A DNA stretch of 64,000 nt from Dysgonomonas sp. 511 (GTDB lineage: Bacteria > Bacteroidota > Bacteroidia > Bacteroidales > Dysgonomonadaceae). The first letter of the stretch is position 1, and each line of letters opens with the position of its first letter. The position numbers and the translations under genes were made by a program. The notes beneath the pieces were generated by a model, which was given only the letters and a program-made list of their open reading frames with translations, was not told where the DNA came from and did no database searches. The stretch is from assembly GCF_010501105.1 (NCBI RefSeq), contig NZ_QVMQ01000009.1, positions 62,001 through 126,000 on the forward strand. The letters are read 5' to 3'. Below, one piece after another: positions 8,140 to 17,998 of this stretch.

Positions 8140-9263
8140 GCTAAAGGTTTCCTCATTATATCGGTAGGTTCGAGCACCATGTTTTTCAGGTACTCAAATT
8201 CCAGTTGGAAGCATTCGCTGAATATATCGTCGGCAAAGCCTTCTTCCATTTGTTTTATCGACCAGAATTTGCCATTGATGCCCCCCTCTCTTTTTATCGA
8301 ATGCTCGTCATCTACATAGGCCACAAACAGGAAGATAAGACGCTTGGTATTATCGTTGTCGAAAACATATTTCAATATAAATTTGAGGTTGAAGTCTATA
8401 TCGCTCCCTATCATCCGGTGAATGCTGTTGCGGGCGGCAAGGTTTATCTCGTGGCTGTAGAGCATATATTTTTCGAAAGGGTAATCGAGTTTACCCGGAT
8501 CGAGGATATCACTCTGAGGGCGGGGTTGCAGGTAGATCTTCGAATTGGAAACAAGCGCCACCCTGACTACCGGATGCAAGAACCTGTTTTTCATATTCAG
8601 CGAAACACTCTTGGCTATTTTACCGGTCACTTCACCCTTTTCGTTTACTATAGGCAGCCATTCTTCGTTTCGCAGTTTGCCCGCCTGGTATCTTATTTTC
8701 AGCATATGGTAAACACCTATAACTATTATTATAAGAGCCGGCACTATAGCAAATATGACAATGTCGTAGAAATGAATATTTTCGGCATATAGCCTGAACT
8801 GACGGTAGAGCAATATGCTGAATATATGCAGGGTAAGCCCGTATTGTATCAGCACCGACGAATCGAAAAACTCTTTCAGCAGTGTTTTTTGCAGCAGGCT
8901 TTTCTTCCTGAAGAAATGAATGGTAATATATGTCTGGCTGGCGCGCAACAGCATGAAAAGGCAAACGATCATCGCCTCTAAAATTACGATGTAGGTAAAC
9001 TGGTGCGTCAGTATTTTATTGGTAAAGAACCAAACGATGAGTGTAATGATGATGGAAATAATGGAGATATAGAATGTGACGTTAGGCTCTCTCGTTTTAT
9101 TATAGAACTTAAGGATAGTATCTCCGGCAATGGCAAACACCAATGAAACTACCAGGCAGGTTCCGACCGTCATCCCAAATAAGCGCAATATTACGAACAG
9201 CACAAATGGCAAGAGCCCGATGACCGGATTCGATATATATTTCTTTATTCCTCTACTTAGCAT
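8136..9263 (-). CDS. Membrane protein with a degenerate Nudix-like C-terminal domain
   Basis: The 375-residue product has about six membrane helices in residues 10-190 and a soluble C-terminal half (about 200-345). The soluble part opens like a Nudix hydrolase: W-L-P-I-V-N-E-K-G-E-V-T-G-K, then H-P-V-V-R-V-A-L-V and I-Y-L-Q-P-R-P, as in the isopentenyl-diphosphate isomerase branch. Where the Nudix box should stand (residues about 264-287), the text H-E-I-N-L-A-A-R-N-S-I-H-R-M-I-G keeps the frame of the box but lacks the RE and EE residues that bind metal. It is probably a sensor or binding domain, not an active hydrolase. It lies downstream of the GtrA gene on the same strand. Confidence 0.7.
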   Translation of the reverse strand: MLSRGIKKYISNPVIGLLPFVLFVILRLFGMTVGTCLVVSLVFAIAGDTILKFYNKTREPNVTFYISIISIIITLIVWFFTNKILTHQFTYIVILEAMIVCLFMLLRASQTYITIHFFRKKSLLQKTLLKEFFDSSVLIQYGLTLHIFSILLYRQFRLYAENIHFYDIVIFAIVPALIIIVIGVYHMLKIRYQAGKLRNEEWLPIVNEKGEVTGKIAKSVSLNMKNRFLHPVVRVALVSNSKIYLQPRPQSDILDPGKLDYPFEKYMLYSHEINLAARNSIHRMIGSDIDFNLKFILKYVFDNDNTKRLIFLFVAYVDDEHSIKREGGINGKFWSIKQMEEGFADDIFSECFQLEFEYLKNMVLEPTDIMRKPLA

Positions 9264-9329
9264 TTTTGTTAAAAGTTATTCATAGTTAGGTAGTTTGTAG
9301 CCTATAGATATAGTTATTAAGTTTGTCGA

Positions 9330-9337
9330 CAAAGATA
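9330..9337 (-). promoter_or_regulatory. Bacteroidetes -7 box upstream of the Nudix-like membrane gene
   Basis: CAAAGATA on this strand is TATCTTTG on the other, a full TAnnTTTG match 66 bp before the start codon. No -33 TTTG is at the right distance. Confidence 0.45.
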
Positions 9338-9404
9338 GAACAATTAACCTGCTATATTGTTTATAGTTATTTAAGGTTTTTGCAACAAAAAAAGGAATTA
9401 ATAT

Positions 9405-9884
9405 TCAGGCTTTACTCTCTTTAAATGTAAATAGTTTATTTATAATAAATTGCATTGCCGCAACAATTCCGATGGATAATATTTTCGCCACCATTTCGGG
9501 CATACCCATCTGTCCGATAAATATAGTCATCAAAGTTGTACTTATAACCAACCCTATAGCTGCAATGCCAACAAAAGACCCGAAGCGTTTCAGCTTGTTG
9601 TCGGTTACCCTGAATGTAAAATAACTGTTCAGTACGAAGTTATTTATTATTGCCAGCACATTGCTTATAATATGGGACGTATCGGTGTCGATAATATCTA
9701 TGGGAAATCTATTGTTCAGCAATTCGCCAACATAGGCAGTGGACGGATAATGCACAGACAGTTTTACTGCCAGTATATAGAACACACCCAAGTCTATTAC
9801 AGCCCCTACAGCCCCTACCATGCCGTATTTTACCAGTTGCCTGAAAGATTTGTTTTTCGACAGTTTTATAAGTTTGCCTTTCAT
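9405..9884 (-). CDS. GtrA-family membrane protein
   Basis: A 159-residue protein with four hydrophobic segments and the GtrA signature: F-R-Q-L-V-K-Y-G-M-V-G-A-V-G-A-V-I-D at the N-terminus, and N-N-F-V-L-N-S-Y-F-T-F-R before the third helix, with a matching N-K-L-F-T-F near the end. GtrA proteins are thought to flip or help move polyprenyl-linked sugars across the inner membrane. It lies 35 bp downstream of an ArnT-like glycosyltransferase on the same strand, which suggests the two work on the same lipid-linked sugar. No GtrB-type sugar-lipid synthase is next to it. Confidence 0.88.
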   Translation of the reverse strand: MKGKLIKLSKNKSFRQLVKYGMVGAVGAVIDLGVFYILAVKLSVHYPSTAYVGELLNNRFPIDIIDTDTSHIISNVLAIINNFVLNSYFTFRVTDNKLKRFGSFVGIAAIGLVISTTLMTIFIGQMGMPEMVAKILSIGIVAAMQFIINKLFTFKESKA

Positions 9885-9919
9885 CCGTTTCCTGATAAGA
9901 TATTACTCCTGTTTTCCTG

Positions 9920-11683
9920 TTATTTCTTCTCTATTTTATAGAAAAGCATTTCGTCTTTTGCATCATTCCATTTGTCACTTGTTTCCAGCAATGTAAACTC
10001 ATAATCGCTGTACTCTTCTTTCACCTGGTCGGAGGAGTGGCGCAAAGTTATAAAAAATCCCTTTTCGGGTTTATCTATATCTATATTTTTAAATATGTTC
10101 TTCAGATAAAAATTTAATCCGTACAGGTTTTGGTATTTCCTCAGGTCGTTAGTCACATACACATTGCCCCTGAGTTCATACTTTTCCGATAGTTTCGTGG
10201 CAAAAGGCTTCGACGAATACGCATCTTTGAAACCTTGTAGAAGATAAGCATCCAGAAATATATTTATTGCCAGCATAACACCAAATCCCGCCATCAGTAT
10301 CTTTATATTCATCTTCTTCCTGAGCAGGTATATACTGTTTACCACAGCCCACAGCAATACGACAACAGACAACAGCCCGTATATGCCGGGACGGACAAAC
10401 AAGCCGGAAAATATCTTTATATCATGCAATGTGCGTTCACGCTTCGAAAGGCTGTGCGAGATTTCCTCTACATCGATCAGTCCTGTATATGCCAGCCCCA
10501 CAATTACCAGTACAAGGATGCTGATACCGACCAATATCCATGTAGATATCCTTACGGCAGCAGATTTATATTCGGCTATATAGATAAAGAAGCGTGCTAT
10601 AAATATGGCTATGAACGGATATACCAGCATGATATATACGCTCCGTTTGGAAACAGGGATGGAATAAAACACAAGCGATATTACAACAACACAAAGGCTG
10701 AACAGCAACACCTTGTCCATCGACAATATACGCTTCCATAATGCCGACAGTGTTTCTTTTAGCGATCCCTTAGGCATGCTGTACTTAATGAAGAACAACG
10801 ATATCGCAAGCAAGATAGTCCACGGCAGCAAGCCCGATAGCAGATATACAGCATATATCCAGAAAGGTGCTTCGTGCCCCAGCATATACTCCGTGCTCAT
10901 CCCGGCAACTTTCAGGTGGAGAAACCGCCCGAAGTTTTCATAAAAAGCCAGGTTGAAAAATGCTTCGCCCTGTATCTGGTAAGCAGCGTAATACCAAACG
11001 AAGGGAATAACCAATGCCGGCAGCCCCAGCTTCAGGCACTTCAAAGTAGCTTTCATGAAATTTTCTTTTTGCAAGAGCAGGTAAGTACCAAATATCATAC
11101 ACGGCAGCAATATTCCTACAGGCCCTTTGGTCAGGGTAGCCATGCTGAGCAGGAACCATACTGATATCATCTGTCCTACGCGCCGTTTCTCGTACCATGT
11201 GTACATCTGTATCATCCCTGCCACAAGGAAGAAGGTAAGTACCATATCTACCCGCGCAGTCATGGCAGCGCGATGTATCTCGAAGCAGGTGATGACTATA
11301 AGGCACGATACAAAAGCTTCGAGTACGGGGCGACGGCGGGCCAGAAACATAAAACAAACCCCTATCATGGCTATGAAGGCCAATGTAGAGGGTAACCGCG
11401 ATGTAAACGGTGTAACTTCGCCATTGTTCAGTGCCAGCGAAAGCCCGGCAATCATCCAATGGCTGAGTGGTGGCTTATATGCAAATTCGTCTGCATAGTT
11501 TGAAGGAATCACCCATTCTCCTTTTTCTATCATCGAAATCGCAAGTACGGCTTCGCGCGGCTCTCCTTTGGTGTAAAACTCACCCAAACCTATCCAGGGT
11601 AAGGTGGAAATAGTGGCTATGAGTAAAATCAGCAGAAGGGGTTTTTGCAAATAGAGAGTTTGCAGAAAATGGGACTTCTTCAT
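9920..11683 (-). CDS. ArnT-like GT-C glycosyltransferase (PMT/GT39-83 superfamily)
   Basis: A 587-residue inner-membrane glycosyltransferase with about eleven helices and a C-terminal extracytoplasmic domain. The first periplasmic loop carries Y-T-K-G-E-P-R-E-A, the acidic-Arg motif of the ArnT/PMT clan that binds the metal and the polyprenyl phosphate sugar. R-V-D-M-V-L and L-T-K-G-P-V-G-I-L-L-P follow as in ArnT homologues. Such enzymes move a sugar from a lipid carrier to lipid A, protein or another lipid. The acceptor here is unknown. It is the first gene of a run with the GtrA gene and perhaps the Nudix-like gene. Confidence 0.88.
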   Translation of the reverse strand: MKKSHFLQTLYLQKPLLLILLIATISTLPWIGLGEFYTKGEPREAVLAISMIEKGEWVIPSNYADEFAYKPPLSHWMIAGLSLALNNGEVTPFTSRLPSTLAFIAMIGVCFMFLARRRPVLEAFVSCLIVITCFEIHRAAMTARVDMVLTFFLVAGMIQMYTWYEKRRVGQMISVWFLLSMATLTKGPVGILLPCMIFGTYLLLQKENFMKATLKCLKLGLPALVIPFVWYYAAYQIQGEAFFNLAFYENFGRFLHLKVAGMSTEYMLGHEAPFWIYAVYLLSGLLPWTILLAISLFFIKYSMPKGSLKETLSALWKRILSMDKVLLFSLCVVVISLVFYSIPVSKRSVYIMLVYPFIAIFIARFFIYIAEYKSAAVRISTWILVGISILVLVIVGLAYTGLIDVEEISHSLSKRERTLHDIKIFSGLFVRPGIYGLLSVVVLLWAVVNSIYLLRKKMNIKILMAGFGVMLAINIFLDAYLLQGFKDAYSSKPFATKLSEKYELRGNVYVTNDLRKYQNLYGLNFYLKNIFKNIDIDKPEKGFFITLRHSSDQVKEEYSDYEFTLLETSDKWNDAKDEMLFYKIEKK

Positions 11684-11706
11684 ATGTAGGCAATTAAATA
11701 TTTTTG

Positions 11707-11714
11707 CAAAGATA
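11707..11714 (-). promoter_or_regulatory. Bacteroidetes -7 box upstream of the ArnT-like gene
   Basis: CAAAGATA here is TATCTTTG on the coding strand and stands 23 bp before the start codon. A -33 TTTG is not evident. Confidence 0.5.
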
Positions 11715-11805
11715 ATTTATTTCTTATTGCATAATTATTATATCTGCAAAAAAGAGGCACATCCCGCAATATTATCGCCATAGGTTTATCTATAATAAAA
11801 AGCTG

Positions 11806-12136
11806 TACCTCCCCGCTCTCGACAAGGGGAAGCCCCCTAATCCCCCAAGGGGGACTTATGAGCGAAGCTGCGACGAGAGAGGAAAAGTAACAGTGAAAAA
11901 GTAATGAAAATGTGTTACAAGTGTTACTTTTTGCCACCTCACTCCCCGCTCTCTCCAAAGGGAGAGAGGGCTGCAAGCCACGACAAGGGAGAGGAAAAGC
12001 AACAATAAAAAAAGAGCAAAATGTGTTACAAGTGTTACTTTTTAGGGAGATACAAGATACCGGTAGACGAGTTAACAAGTTGGTTCTTGATAAAATATGA
12101 ACTTGTATCTCGTATCTCGTTTACTTGTATCTAAAA
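11806..12136 (+). repeat. Composite intergenic repeat with two tandem sub-units
   Basis: The 556-bp gap before uvrA is filled by mosaic repeats. Sub-unit 1 (about 11806-11934) has a G/C-rich module CCCCCTAATCCCCCAAGGGG followed by AAAATGTGTTACAAGTGTTA. Sub-unit 2 (about 11941-12043) repeats the CTCCCCGCTCTC start and the same TGTGTTACAAGTGTTAC end. A full GATACAAG-type repeat then follows (12041-12136). The same order of modules is found inverted at 19637-19900. I see no protein gene in it; short frames here are read-through of repeats. Confidence 0.8.
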
Positions 12137-12211
12137 ATATTATTAACTAATTGTCACATTGATTTTACTTTCTTGTCGGTCTCTTTATGAGGCTCTAAGA
12201 AAACTATTTCG

Positions 12212-12219
12212 TATTTTTG
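12212..12219 (+). promoter_or_regulatory. Bacteroidetes -7 box upstream of uvrA
   Basis: TATTTTTG fits TAnnTTTG and lies 20 bp before the chosen uvrA ATG. Its place inside the longer upstream frame is one reason for choosing the later start. Confidence 0.5.
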
Positions 12220-12239
12220 TATCCATTTTTCACAAAAGT

Positions 12240-15026
12240 ATGTCAGAAGAAAAAAATATATTTATCAAGGGGGCAAGAGTAAACAATCTCAAAAACATAG
12301 ATGTAGAGATACCCCGCAATAAATTTGTAGTTATCACAGGCTTGTCGGGTTCGGGAAAATCGTCCCTTGCCTTCGATACATTGTATGCAGAAGGTCAACG
12401 CCGCTATGTAGAAAGCCTTTCGTCCTATGCCCGCCAGTTCCTTGGGCGGATGAACAAGCCCGAAAGCGACTACATCAAGGGTATTCCCCCTGCCATCGCT
12501 ATCGAACAGCGCGTAGCTGCACGCAATCCGCGTTCTACTGTAGGTACATCGACCGAGATCTACGAATACCTGCGCCTGCTGTTTGCCCGCATCGGGAAAA
12601 CCATATCGCCCGTATCGGGGCAGGAGGTGAAGAAGCATCAGGTAAGCGATATCGTCGCCAAGATGCACGAGTATCCCGAAGACACACGGCTAGCCATCCT
12701 GACGAGGATAATACTACGAGACGGACGCAAACTGAACGAGCAACTCGATATCCTTGCCAAAGAAGGTTTCTCGCGTGTAGAACTGGATGGTAAGTTTGAA
12801 CAGATAGATACGATCCTGTCATCGAAAAAAGAATACCGTCCCGATGATATGCTGCTGCTTATCGACCGCCTGACCTGCGACCGCGACGGGGCAAATATCA
12901 GCCGCTTTTCGGAATCTATCGAAACCGCTTATTACGAGGGGGGAGGCGATTGTACAGTGCGCTTTTATGTTGGCGACAAAGTAGAATCTTTCGAATATTC
13001 GCGCCATTTCGAAGCCGACGGCATCGAGTTTGAAGAACCTACCGATATGATGTTCAGCTTCAACAGCCCTGTGGGAGCTTGCCCCGTATGCGAAGGGTTT
13101 GGTAAAGTGATGGGTATAGACGAAGACCTGGTTGTTCCCAACAAAGGCCTATCTGTTTACGAAGACGCTGTAGTGTGCTGGAAAGGCGAAAAGATGAGCG
13201 AATGGAAAAACGAATTTGTCCGCTCAGCCTCCAAATACGATTTCCCTATCCACCGCCCTTATTTCGAACTGACGAATAAGGAACGCGACCTATTGTGGCA
13301 CGGGGCAAAAGGATTGCATGGTATCGACGATTTCTTCAAGATGGTAGAGGAAAACCTCTATAAAATACAATACCGTGTAATGCAGGCTCGCTACCGGGGA
13401 AAGACTACCTGCCCGGCGTGTAAAGGTGCACGGCTAAAACCACAAGCTCTTTATGTGCATGTAGGCGGTAAGAATATTGCCGGCCTTGTGCAGATGCCTA
13501 TTACCGAGTTGCAGGATTTTTTCAACAGCCTCGAACTCAACGAGACAGATGCTGCTATTGCCAAGCGTCTCCTCACCGATATAAATATCCGTATCCAATA
13601 CCTGATAAATGTAGGATTGGGATACCTTACGCTCAATCGTATTTCCAATACGCTTTCGGGAGGGGAAAGCCAGCGTATAAACCTTGCCACCTCGTTGGGC
13701 AGCAGCCTTGTAGGTTCACTTTATATTTTAGATGAACCAAGTATCGGGCTTCACTCGCGCGATACCGACCTGCTGATAAAAGTACTGCGCGATCTCAAAA
13801 ATATAGGTAATACCGTGGTTGTAGTGGAACACGATGAAGAGATAATCCGTGCCGCCGACTATATTATCGACATGGGGCCAAAAGCCGGACGGCTGGGTGG
13901 AGAAGTGATCTATCAGGGAGATGTAGCCGGACTGAGGATGCACACAGATAGCTATACGGTGCGTTATCTGAATGGTGAGGAAAAGATAGAAGTGCCCAAG
14001 ATACGCCGCAAATGGAACAACTATATAGAGATAAAAGGGGCAAGGCAGAACAACCTGAAAAACCTCAATGTCAAGTTCCCGCTGAACATAATGACTGTGG
14101 TAACAGGTGTCAGCGGTTCGGGTAAATCATCGCTTATCTGCGATGTGCTTTACACAGCCTTGCAGCGTCACTATAAGGATAAGGGCGACCAGATCGTGCA
14201 ATTCAGCAGCCTTGAGGGCGACCTCAACCTTATCAAAGAGATTGAGATGGTAGACCAGAACCCTATCGGTAAGTCGTCGCGTTCCAATCCGGTGACTTAC
14301 ATCAAGGCATACGATGAGATACGTAAGCTGTTTGCAGAACAGGCATTGGCTAAGCAAATGCATTTTACCCCGGCTTATTTCTCGTTCAATGTAGAAGGCG
14401 GCCGCTGCGAAGAGTGCGCAGGAGAAGGTAAGATTCTGGTTGAAATGCAGTTCATGGCCGATGTACTGTTAGAATGCGAAGTTTGTAAAGGCAAGCGTTT
14501 CAAACAGGATATACTCGATGTGCAGTATCGCGGAGCAAGTATATACGATGTGTTGGAAATGACCATCGACCAGGCTATCGAATTTTTCGAAGCCGGAAAA
14601 GGAAGCACCGAGAAAAAGATAGTCAAACGCCTGAAACCTTTACAGGATGTAGGGTTGGGCTATGTGAAGCTTGGGCAGTCTTCATCATCGCTTTCGGGTG
14701 GTGAAAACCAGCGTGTGAAGCTCGCGTTCCATCTGGCTGACGAAAAGCCTCAGCCTACTTTGTTTATCTTCGACGAACCGACAACAGGGCTTCACTTCCA
14801 CGATATAAAAACCTTGCTGAAAGCCTTCAATTCACTCATTGAGCGCGGGCATACAATCATTATCATCGAACACAACATGGATGTGATAAAATGTGCCGAC
14901 CATATTATCGACATAGGTCCCGAAGGAGGAAAACAGGGTGGCCGTATCGTTTGCGAGGGTACCCCCGAGACAATAGCCAAATGCAAAGGATCGCATACGG
15001 GGCGTTTTCTGAAAGAGAAGTTGTAA
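12240..15026 (+). CDS. uvrA: Excinuclease ABC subunit A
   Basis: UvrA is the damage-sensing ATPase of nucleotide excision repair; it loads UvrB at lesions. The 928-residue protein has both ABC modules: Walker A G-L-S-G-S-G-K-S at 34-41 and G-V-S-G-S-G-K-S in the second half, and signature motifs L-S-G-G-E-S-Q-R and L-S-G-G-E-N-Q-R followed by I-L-D-E-P and I-F-D-E-P Walker B strands. The zinc modules C-P-V-C / C-P-A-C and C-E-E-C / C-E-V-C are complete. I start at the ATG at 12240 (M-S-E-E-K-N). Bacteroidetes often hold two UvrA paralogues; I cannot tell which this is. UvrC is encoded at 58.6 kb. Confidence 0.95.
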   Translation: MSEEKNIFIKGARVNNLKNIDVEIPRNKFVVITGLSGSGKSSLAFDTLYAEGQRRYVESLSSYARQFLGRMNKPESDYIKGIPPAIAIEQRVAARNPRSTVGTSTEIYEYLRLLFARIGKTISPVSGQEVKKHQVSDIVAKMHEYPEDTRLAILTRIILRDGRKLNEQLDILAKEGFSRVELDGKFEQIDTILSSKKEYRPDDMLLLIDRLTCDRDGANISRFSESIETAYYEGGGDCTVRFYVGDKVESFEYSRHFEADGIEFEEPTDMMFSFNSPVGACPVCEGFGKVMGIDEDLVVPNKGLSVYEDAVVCWKGEKMSEWKNEFVRSASKYDFPIHRPYFELTNKERDLLWHGAKGLHGIDDFFKMVEENLYKIQYRVMQARYRGKTTCPACKGARLKPQALYVHVGGKNIAGLVQMPITELQDFFNSLELNETDAAIAKRLLTDINIRIQYLINVGLGYLTLNRISNTLSGGESQRINLATSLGSSLVGSLYILDEPSIGLHSRDTDLLIKVLRDLKNIGNTVVVVEHDEEIIRAADYIIDMGPKAGRLGGEVIYQGDVAGLRMHTDSYTVRYLNGEEKIEVPKIRRKWNNYIEIKGARQNNLKNLNVKFPLNIMTVVTGVSGSGKSSLICDVLYTALQRHYKDKGDQIVQFSSLEGDLNLIKEIEMVDQNPIGKSSRSNPVTYIKAYDEIRKLFAEQALAKQMHFTPAYFSFNVEGGRCEECAGEGKILVEMQFMADVLLECEVCKGKRFKQDILDVQYRGASIYDVLEMTIDQAIEFFEAGKGSTEKKIVKRLKPLQDVGLGYVKLGQSSSSLSGGENQRVKLAFHLADEKPQPTLFIFDEPTTGLHFHDIKTLLKAFNSLIERGHTIIIIEHNMDVIKCADHIIDIGPEGGKQGGRIVCEGTPETIAKCKGSHTGRFLKEKL

Positions 15027-15054
15027 TATCTATCAAAGAAATACCAATGCCTAT

Positions 15055-15579
15055 ATGATTCTGGCTTTCGATACATATTACTTCGATAATAAAGCAAAGA
15101 CCGTTTGCCTTGCATTCCAAAATTGGGATGAGAAGGACAAATTCGATGTTTTCTCCGAAACGATAGATAATGTAAACGATTATATTCCGGGCGAGTTTTA
15201 CAAAAGGGAACTTCCTTGTATATTGAGTCTATTGCATAAGATAAATGCAGCAGATGTTAACATAGATACAATTATTGTAGATGGATTTATCTATTTAGAT
15301 GATAATAATAAATGGGGATTGGGCGGATACCTGCACGAAGCTTTAAATGGCGAGATACCTATTATAGGTGTTGCAAAAAGTAATTTTGCGACAATAGTCC
15401 ACAATAAACGGGAATTGTTGCGGGGCGAAAGTAAAAGGCCTCTTTACATAACATCTATAGGAATAAATTTGGATATCGCTACCGAAAAAATAAAGAGTAT
15501 GGATGGTAAGTACAGGATGCCAACATTGTTAAAGGAACTGGATAGATTAACAAAAGATAATTCAGAATATGAAAGATAA
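15055..15579 (+). CDS. nfi: Endonuclease V (deoxyinosine 3' endonuclease)
   Basis: Endonuclease V nicks DNA (or RNA in some lineages) one nucleotide 3' of inosine, acting against deamination damage. This 174-residue protein is short for the family (about 210-230) but keeps its core: A-F-D-T-Y-Y-F with Asp6, P-G-E-F-Y-K-R-E-L-P with Glu52, V-D-G with Asp76, I-P-I-I-G-V-A-K, and R-P-L-Y-I-T-S-I-G. The three acidic residues match those that hold the catalytic metal. It lies 28 bp after uvrA and overlaps the phosphatase gene by 11 bp, so uvrA, nfi and the phosphatase gene are probably one transcript. The divergence makes the exact substrate uncertain. Confidence 0.8.
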   Translation: MILAFDTYYFDNKAKTVCLAFQNWDEKDKFDVFSETIDNVNDYIPGEFYKRELPCILSLLHKINAADVNIDTIIVDGFIYLDDNNKWGLGGYLHEALNGEIPIIGVAKSNFATIVHNKRELLRGESKRPLYITSIGINLDIATEKIKSMDGKYRMPTLLKELDRLTKDNSEYER

Positions 15580-16060
15580 CACTAAATTATACAAAGTCCT
15601 CTTTGTCTGCCTCGGCAATATCTGCCGTTCTCCGGCTGCCGAAGGCATTTTCAAGAAACTTGTCGAAGAAAACAAGCTTGGAGATAAGATAATCGCCGAT
15701 TCTGCCGGCACTTCCGGCTATCATAATGGCGAACTGCCCGACTCGCGTATGCGGCAACATGGTGCACGCAGGGGCTATAAATTCGATAGCCTGTCGCGGA
15801 AATTCACGGTGCATGATTTCGACGACTTCGATATCATTCTGGCTATGGACGACAGCAACTATGCCAACATTATGCGGCTCGCACCCGATATCGAATCCGA
15901 GAGAAAGGTATATCGTATGGTCGATTTCTTACAGAAGTACAGCCACGACCATGTTCCCGATCCTTATTACTCAGGGGCAGACGGCTTCGAATTGGTTCTC
16001 GACCTCTTGGAAGATGGCTGTAACGGCCTGCTCGAACAGATAAGGGATGGTAAAGTGTAG
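15569..16060 (+). CDS. Low-molecular-weight protein-tyrosine phosphatase
   Basis: This 163-residue enzyme removes phosphate from tyrosine in proteins, often those that control polysaccharide export. The P-loop V-C-L-G-N-I-C-R-S has the nucleophile Cys14 and Arg20 in CX5R spacing. The general acid lies in D-P-Y-Y near residue 131. Length is normal. It overlaps the end of the endonuclease V gene and faces the convergent cbpM gene 5 bp beyond its stop. No tyrosine kinase gene is in the window, so its target is unknown. Confidence 0.92.
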   Translation: MKDNTKLYKVLFVCLGNICRSPAAEGIFKKLVEENKLGDKIIADSAGTSGYHNGELPDSRMRQHGARRGYKFDSLSRKFTVHDFDDFDIILAMDDSNYANIMRLAPDIESERKVYRMVDFLQKYSHDHVPDPYYSGADGFELVLDLLEDGCNGLLEQIRDGKV

Positions 16061-16065
16061 ATAGC

Positions 16066-16356
16066 TTATCTTTCGAACAATCTCAGGCGTTCTTTCATAC
16101 TTTGTATCTCTGCCTGCATTTCCTCCATCCTATCTAGTAGGTTGTGGATGACGTCTATCCCGGCCACATTGATGGACAGGTCGTAATACCAGCGGGCATA
16201 CTGCTCTATTTCTTTCAACTGCGAATGATGTATATATGGCTCATTCTCTTCCATGTAGAGTTCGATAAGGCCTTCTTCTTCCAGCTGGAAGATAAAGTCG
16301 GGTTCTATCTGGCTCTGTGTGCAGTATTCTCTTATAATAATCATATCCGGTTTCAT
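16066..16356 (-). CDS. cbpM: Chaperone modulator CbpM
   Basis: CbpM binds the J domain of CbpA and restrains its co-chaperone and DNA-binding activities. This 96-residue protein has the MerR-like N-terminal helical part (M-I-I-I-R-E-Y-C, then F-I-F-Q-L-E-E-E-G-L-I) and ends in a coiled coil (M-E-E-M-Q-A-E-I-Q-S-M-K-E-R-L). It lies 22 bp downstream of cbpA on the same strand, the usual arrangement. Confidence 0.88.
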   Translation of the reverse strand: MKPDMIIIREYCTQSQIEPDFIFQLEEEGLIELYMEENEPYIHHSQLKEIEQYARWYYDLSINVAGIDVIHNLLDRMEEMQAEIQSMKERLRLFER

Positions 16357-16378
16357 AATTCCAATACTTTTAAGGTTA

Positions 16379-17302
16379 TTAAGACTTTGCCAACTGCTCG
16401 AACAGCTCTCTTTGCCCGTCAGTTAAGTTTGCCGGTATCTGCACCGAATAAGTTATGATGAGGTCGCCAAATTGCCCGTCTTTCTTATATATGGGAAAAC
16501 CTTTGCCTTTGAGCCGCACCTTCGTCCCGTTTTGTGTACCTGCGGCAACCTTCAGCTTGACCTTTCCGGTAAAGGTATTCACCATTTCTTCGCCACCTAA
16601 TACAGCAGTGTATAGGTTTAGGCCGACAGTGGTATAAAGGTCGTTCCCTACCCTTTTGAAGTCGGGATCTTCGCTGATTACAAACGTAATGTATAAATCA
16701 CCGTCGGGTCCACCATTGCTTCCCGGCCCACCTTGCCCGGCAAGCTTTATTACCTGCCCGTCCGATGCTCCGGCAGGAATAGTAATGCGCAGGTTCTTGC
16801 CGTTGATGGAGATGGTGCGCTTATGGGTTTGGTAAACATCGCGAAGGCTGAGATGCAGTTCGGACGAATAATCCTGCCCTCTGAATCCTCTGGCAGAACG
16901 CCTTCCCGACGAACCGCCCATATTGCCGAAAAGAGATTCGAAGAAGTCGGAAAATCCGCCTTCATCGCCTCCAAAACTGTACGATGTACTGCCTCCAAAG
17001 CCGCCGCCGAAGTTTGCATAATCGGCAAAGCCTCCGTTTTGAGACTGTTGCTGGCGGGCTTTCTCGTATTCTTCGGCATGCTTCCAGTTTTCGCCGTATT
17101 CATCGTATTTCTTCCTTTTGTCGGGATCAGACAATACTTCGTTGGCTTCGTTCACTTGCTGGAATTTGCGTTTGGCCTCCTCATCGTTTGGGTTAATATC
17201 CGGGTGGTGTTTGCGAGCCAACTTCCGGTAAGCTTTCTTTATCTCATCGGCATTGGCTGTTTTGGGTATCCCCAGAATGCTGTAATAATCTATAAATGCC
17301 AT
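16379..17302 (-). CDS. cbpA: DnaJ-class co-chaperone CbpA
   Basis: CbpA is a J-domain protein that stimulates DnaK and binds curved DNA. The 307-residue product has an N-terminal J domain with H-P-D (in K-H-H-P-D-I-N), a Gly/Phe/Ser-rich linker (around residues 85-135), and two C-terminal beta domains (from about 145 on) with no zinc-finger region. Absence of CxxCxGxG motifs separates it from DnaJ itself. Length is normal. It is co-directional with cbpM downstream. No DnaK gene is in the window. Confidence 0.93.
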   Translation of the reverse strand: MAFIDYYSILGIPKTANADEIKKAYRKLARKHHPDINPNDEEAKRKFQQVNEANEVLSDPDKRKKYDEYGENWKHAEEYEKARQQQSQNGGFADYANFGGGFGGSTSYSFGGDEGGFSDFFESLFGNMGGSSGRRSARGFRGQDYSSELHLSLRDVYQTHKRTISINGKNLRITIPAGASDGQVIKLAGQGGPGSNGGPDGDLYITFVISEDPDFKRVGNDLYTTVGLNLYTAVLGGEEMVNTFTGKVKLKVAAGTQNGTKVRLKGKGFPIYKKDGQFGDLIITYSVQIPANLTDGQRELFEQLAKS

Positions 17303-17407
17303 ATTATTATATTTTGATATCCATAATAAAGACAGTGAAGGTACAGGATCATATATTGAACACCTGTACCTTACATCTTGTTTAATCTCAGTATGAAGGG
17401 AAGCTTG

Positions 17408-17998
17408 CTATTTTGTAGTCTTTACCTTTTCCCGGTCTTTCAGCTCGTCGTATATCTTAAAGCATGCCCACGCATCAATCGCCGCATACATCTTTTGAGC
17501 GTCCGACAAGACTTCGGCTTCCCAGTTCGACAGGCGTTGCCCCTTCGATATCCGTTTTTCAAAAAGTATGCCATAAATACGTTGCAAGCCGGTATCTTCT
17601 ATTCCGTATTGTTTGACAAACGATTGCAGTTCCACAAAGTTTGAAGGAGCCAGCCTCGACCGTTTATGCATAGCCGAAAAATCGTCTTTCAACGATAGCC
17701 CTATTTTCTTTATAGCCGGATTTACAAGGATATCCTCAAGGCACTGAGGAATGCCTATAAGATTGAGCCTGAACAGGAAACAAGTATCGTCGGTAGATAG
17801 CTGCATCAAAGCTACCTTATGTATTATCCCTTTCTTAAAGGCCGGACGGGTTTCGGTATCGAACCCTATTACCTTGCAAGAGCTAAGGTATTCGCATGCT
17901 TTTTCGGCTTCGCTATCGGATTGTATAGTTATTATTCTTCCCCCGAATACCTCGCGGGGCATGGTGGCCAGTTCGTCTTTAGTTATAGTGCTTACCAT
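17408..17998 (-). CDS. DEDD 3'-5' exonuclease domain protein (RNase D-like)
   Basis: The 196-residue protein is a stand-alone DnaQ-fold 3'-5' exonuclease. The acidic motifs are visible: Exo I in I-G-F-D-T-E-T-R-P, Exo II in S-L-K-D-D-F-S-A-M, and Exo III near Y-A-A-I-D-A-W-A, with the Tyr four residues before the last Asp as in the DEDDy type. It lacks the HRDC domains of full RNase D, so its substrate (RNA or DNA) is open. Its start overlaps the end of the upstream DUF5063 gene by 7 bp, which implies translational coupling. Confidence 0.87.
   Translation of the reverse strand: MVSTITKDELATMPREVFGGRIITIQSDSEAEKACEYLSSCKVIGFDTETRPAFKKGIIHKVALMQLSTDDTCFLFRLNLIGIPQCLEDILVNPAIKKIGLSLKDDFSAMHKRSRLAPSNFVELQSFVKQYGIEDTGLQRIYGILFEKRISKGQRLSNWEAEVLSDAQKMYAAIDAWACFKIYDELKDREKVKTTK

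Noticed and set aside
11680-12078. A 132-codon minus-strand frame in the gap before uvrA
   Set aside because: It reads through the mosaic repeats and repeats its own phrase S-N-T-C-N-T-F because the DNA modules are duplicated; there is no protein-like character.
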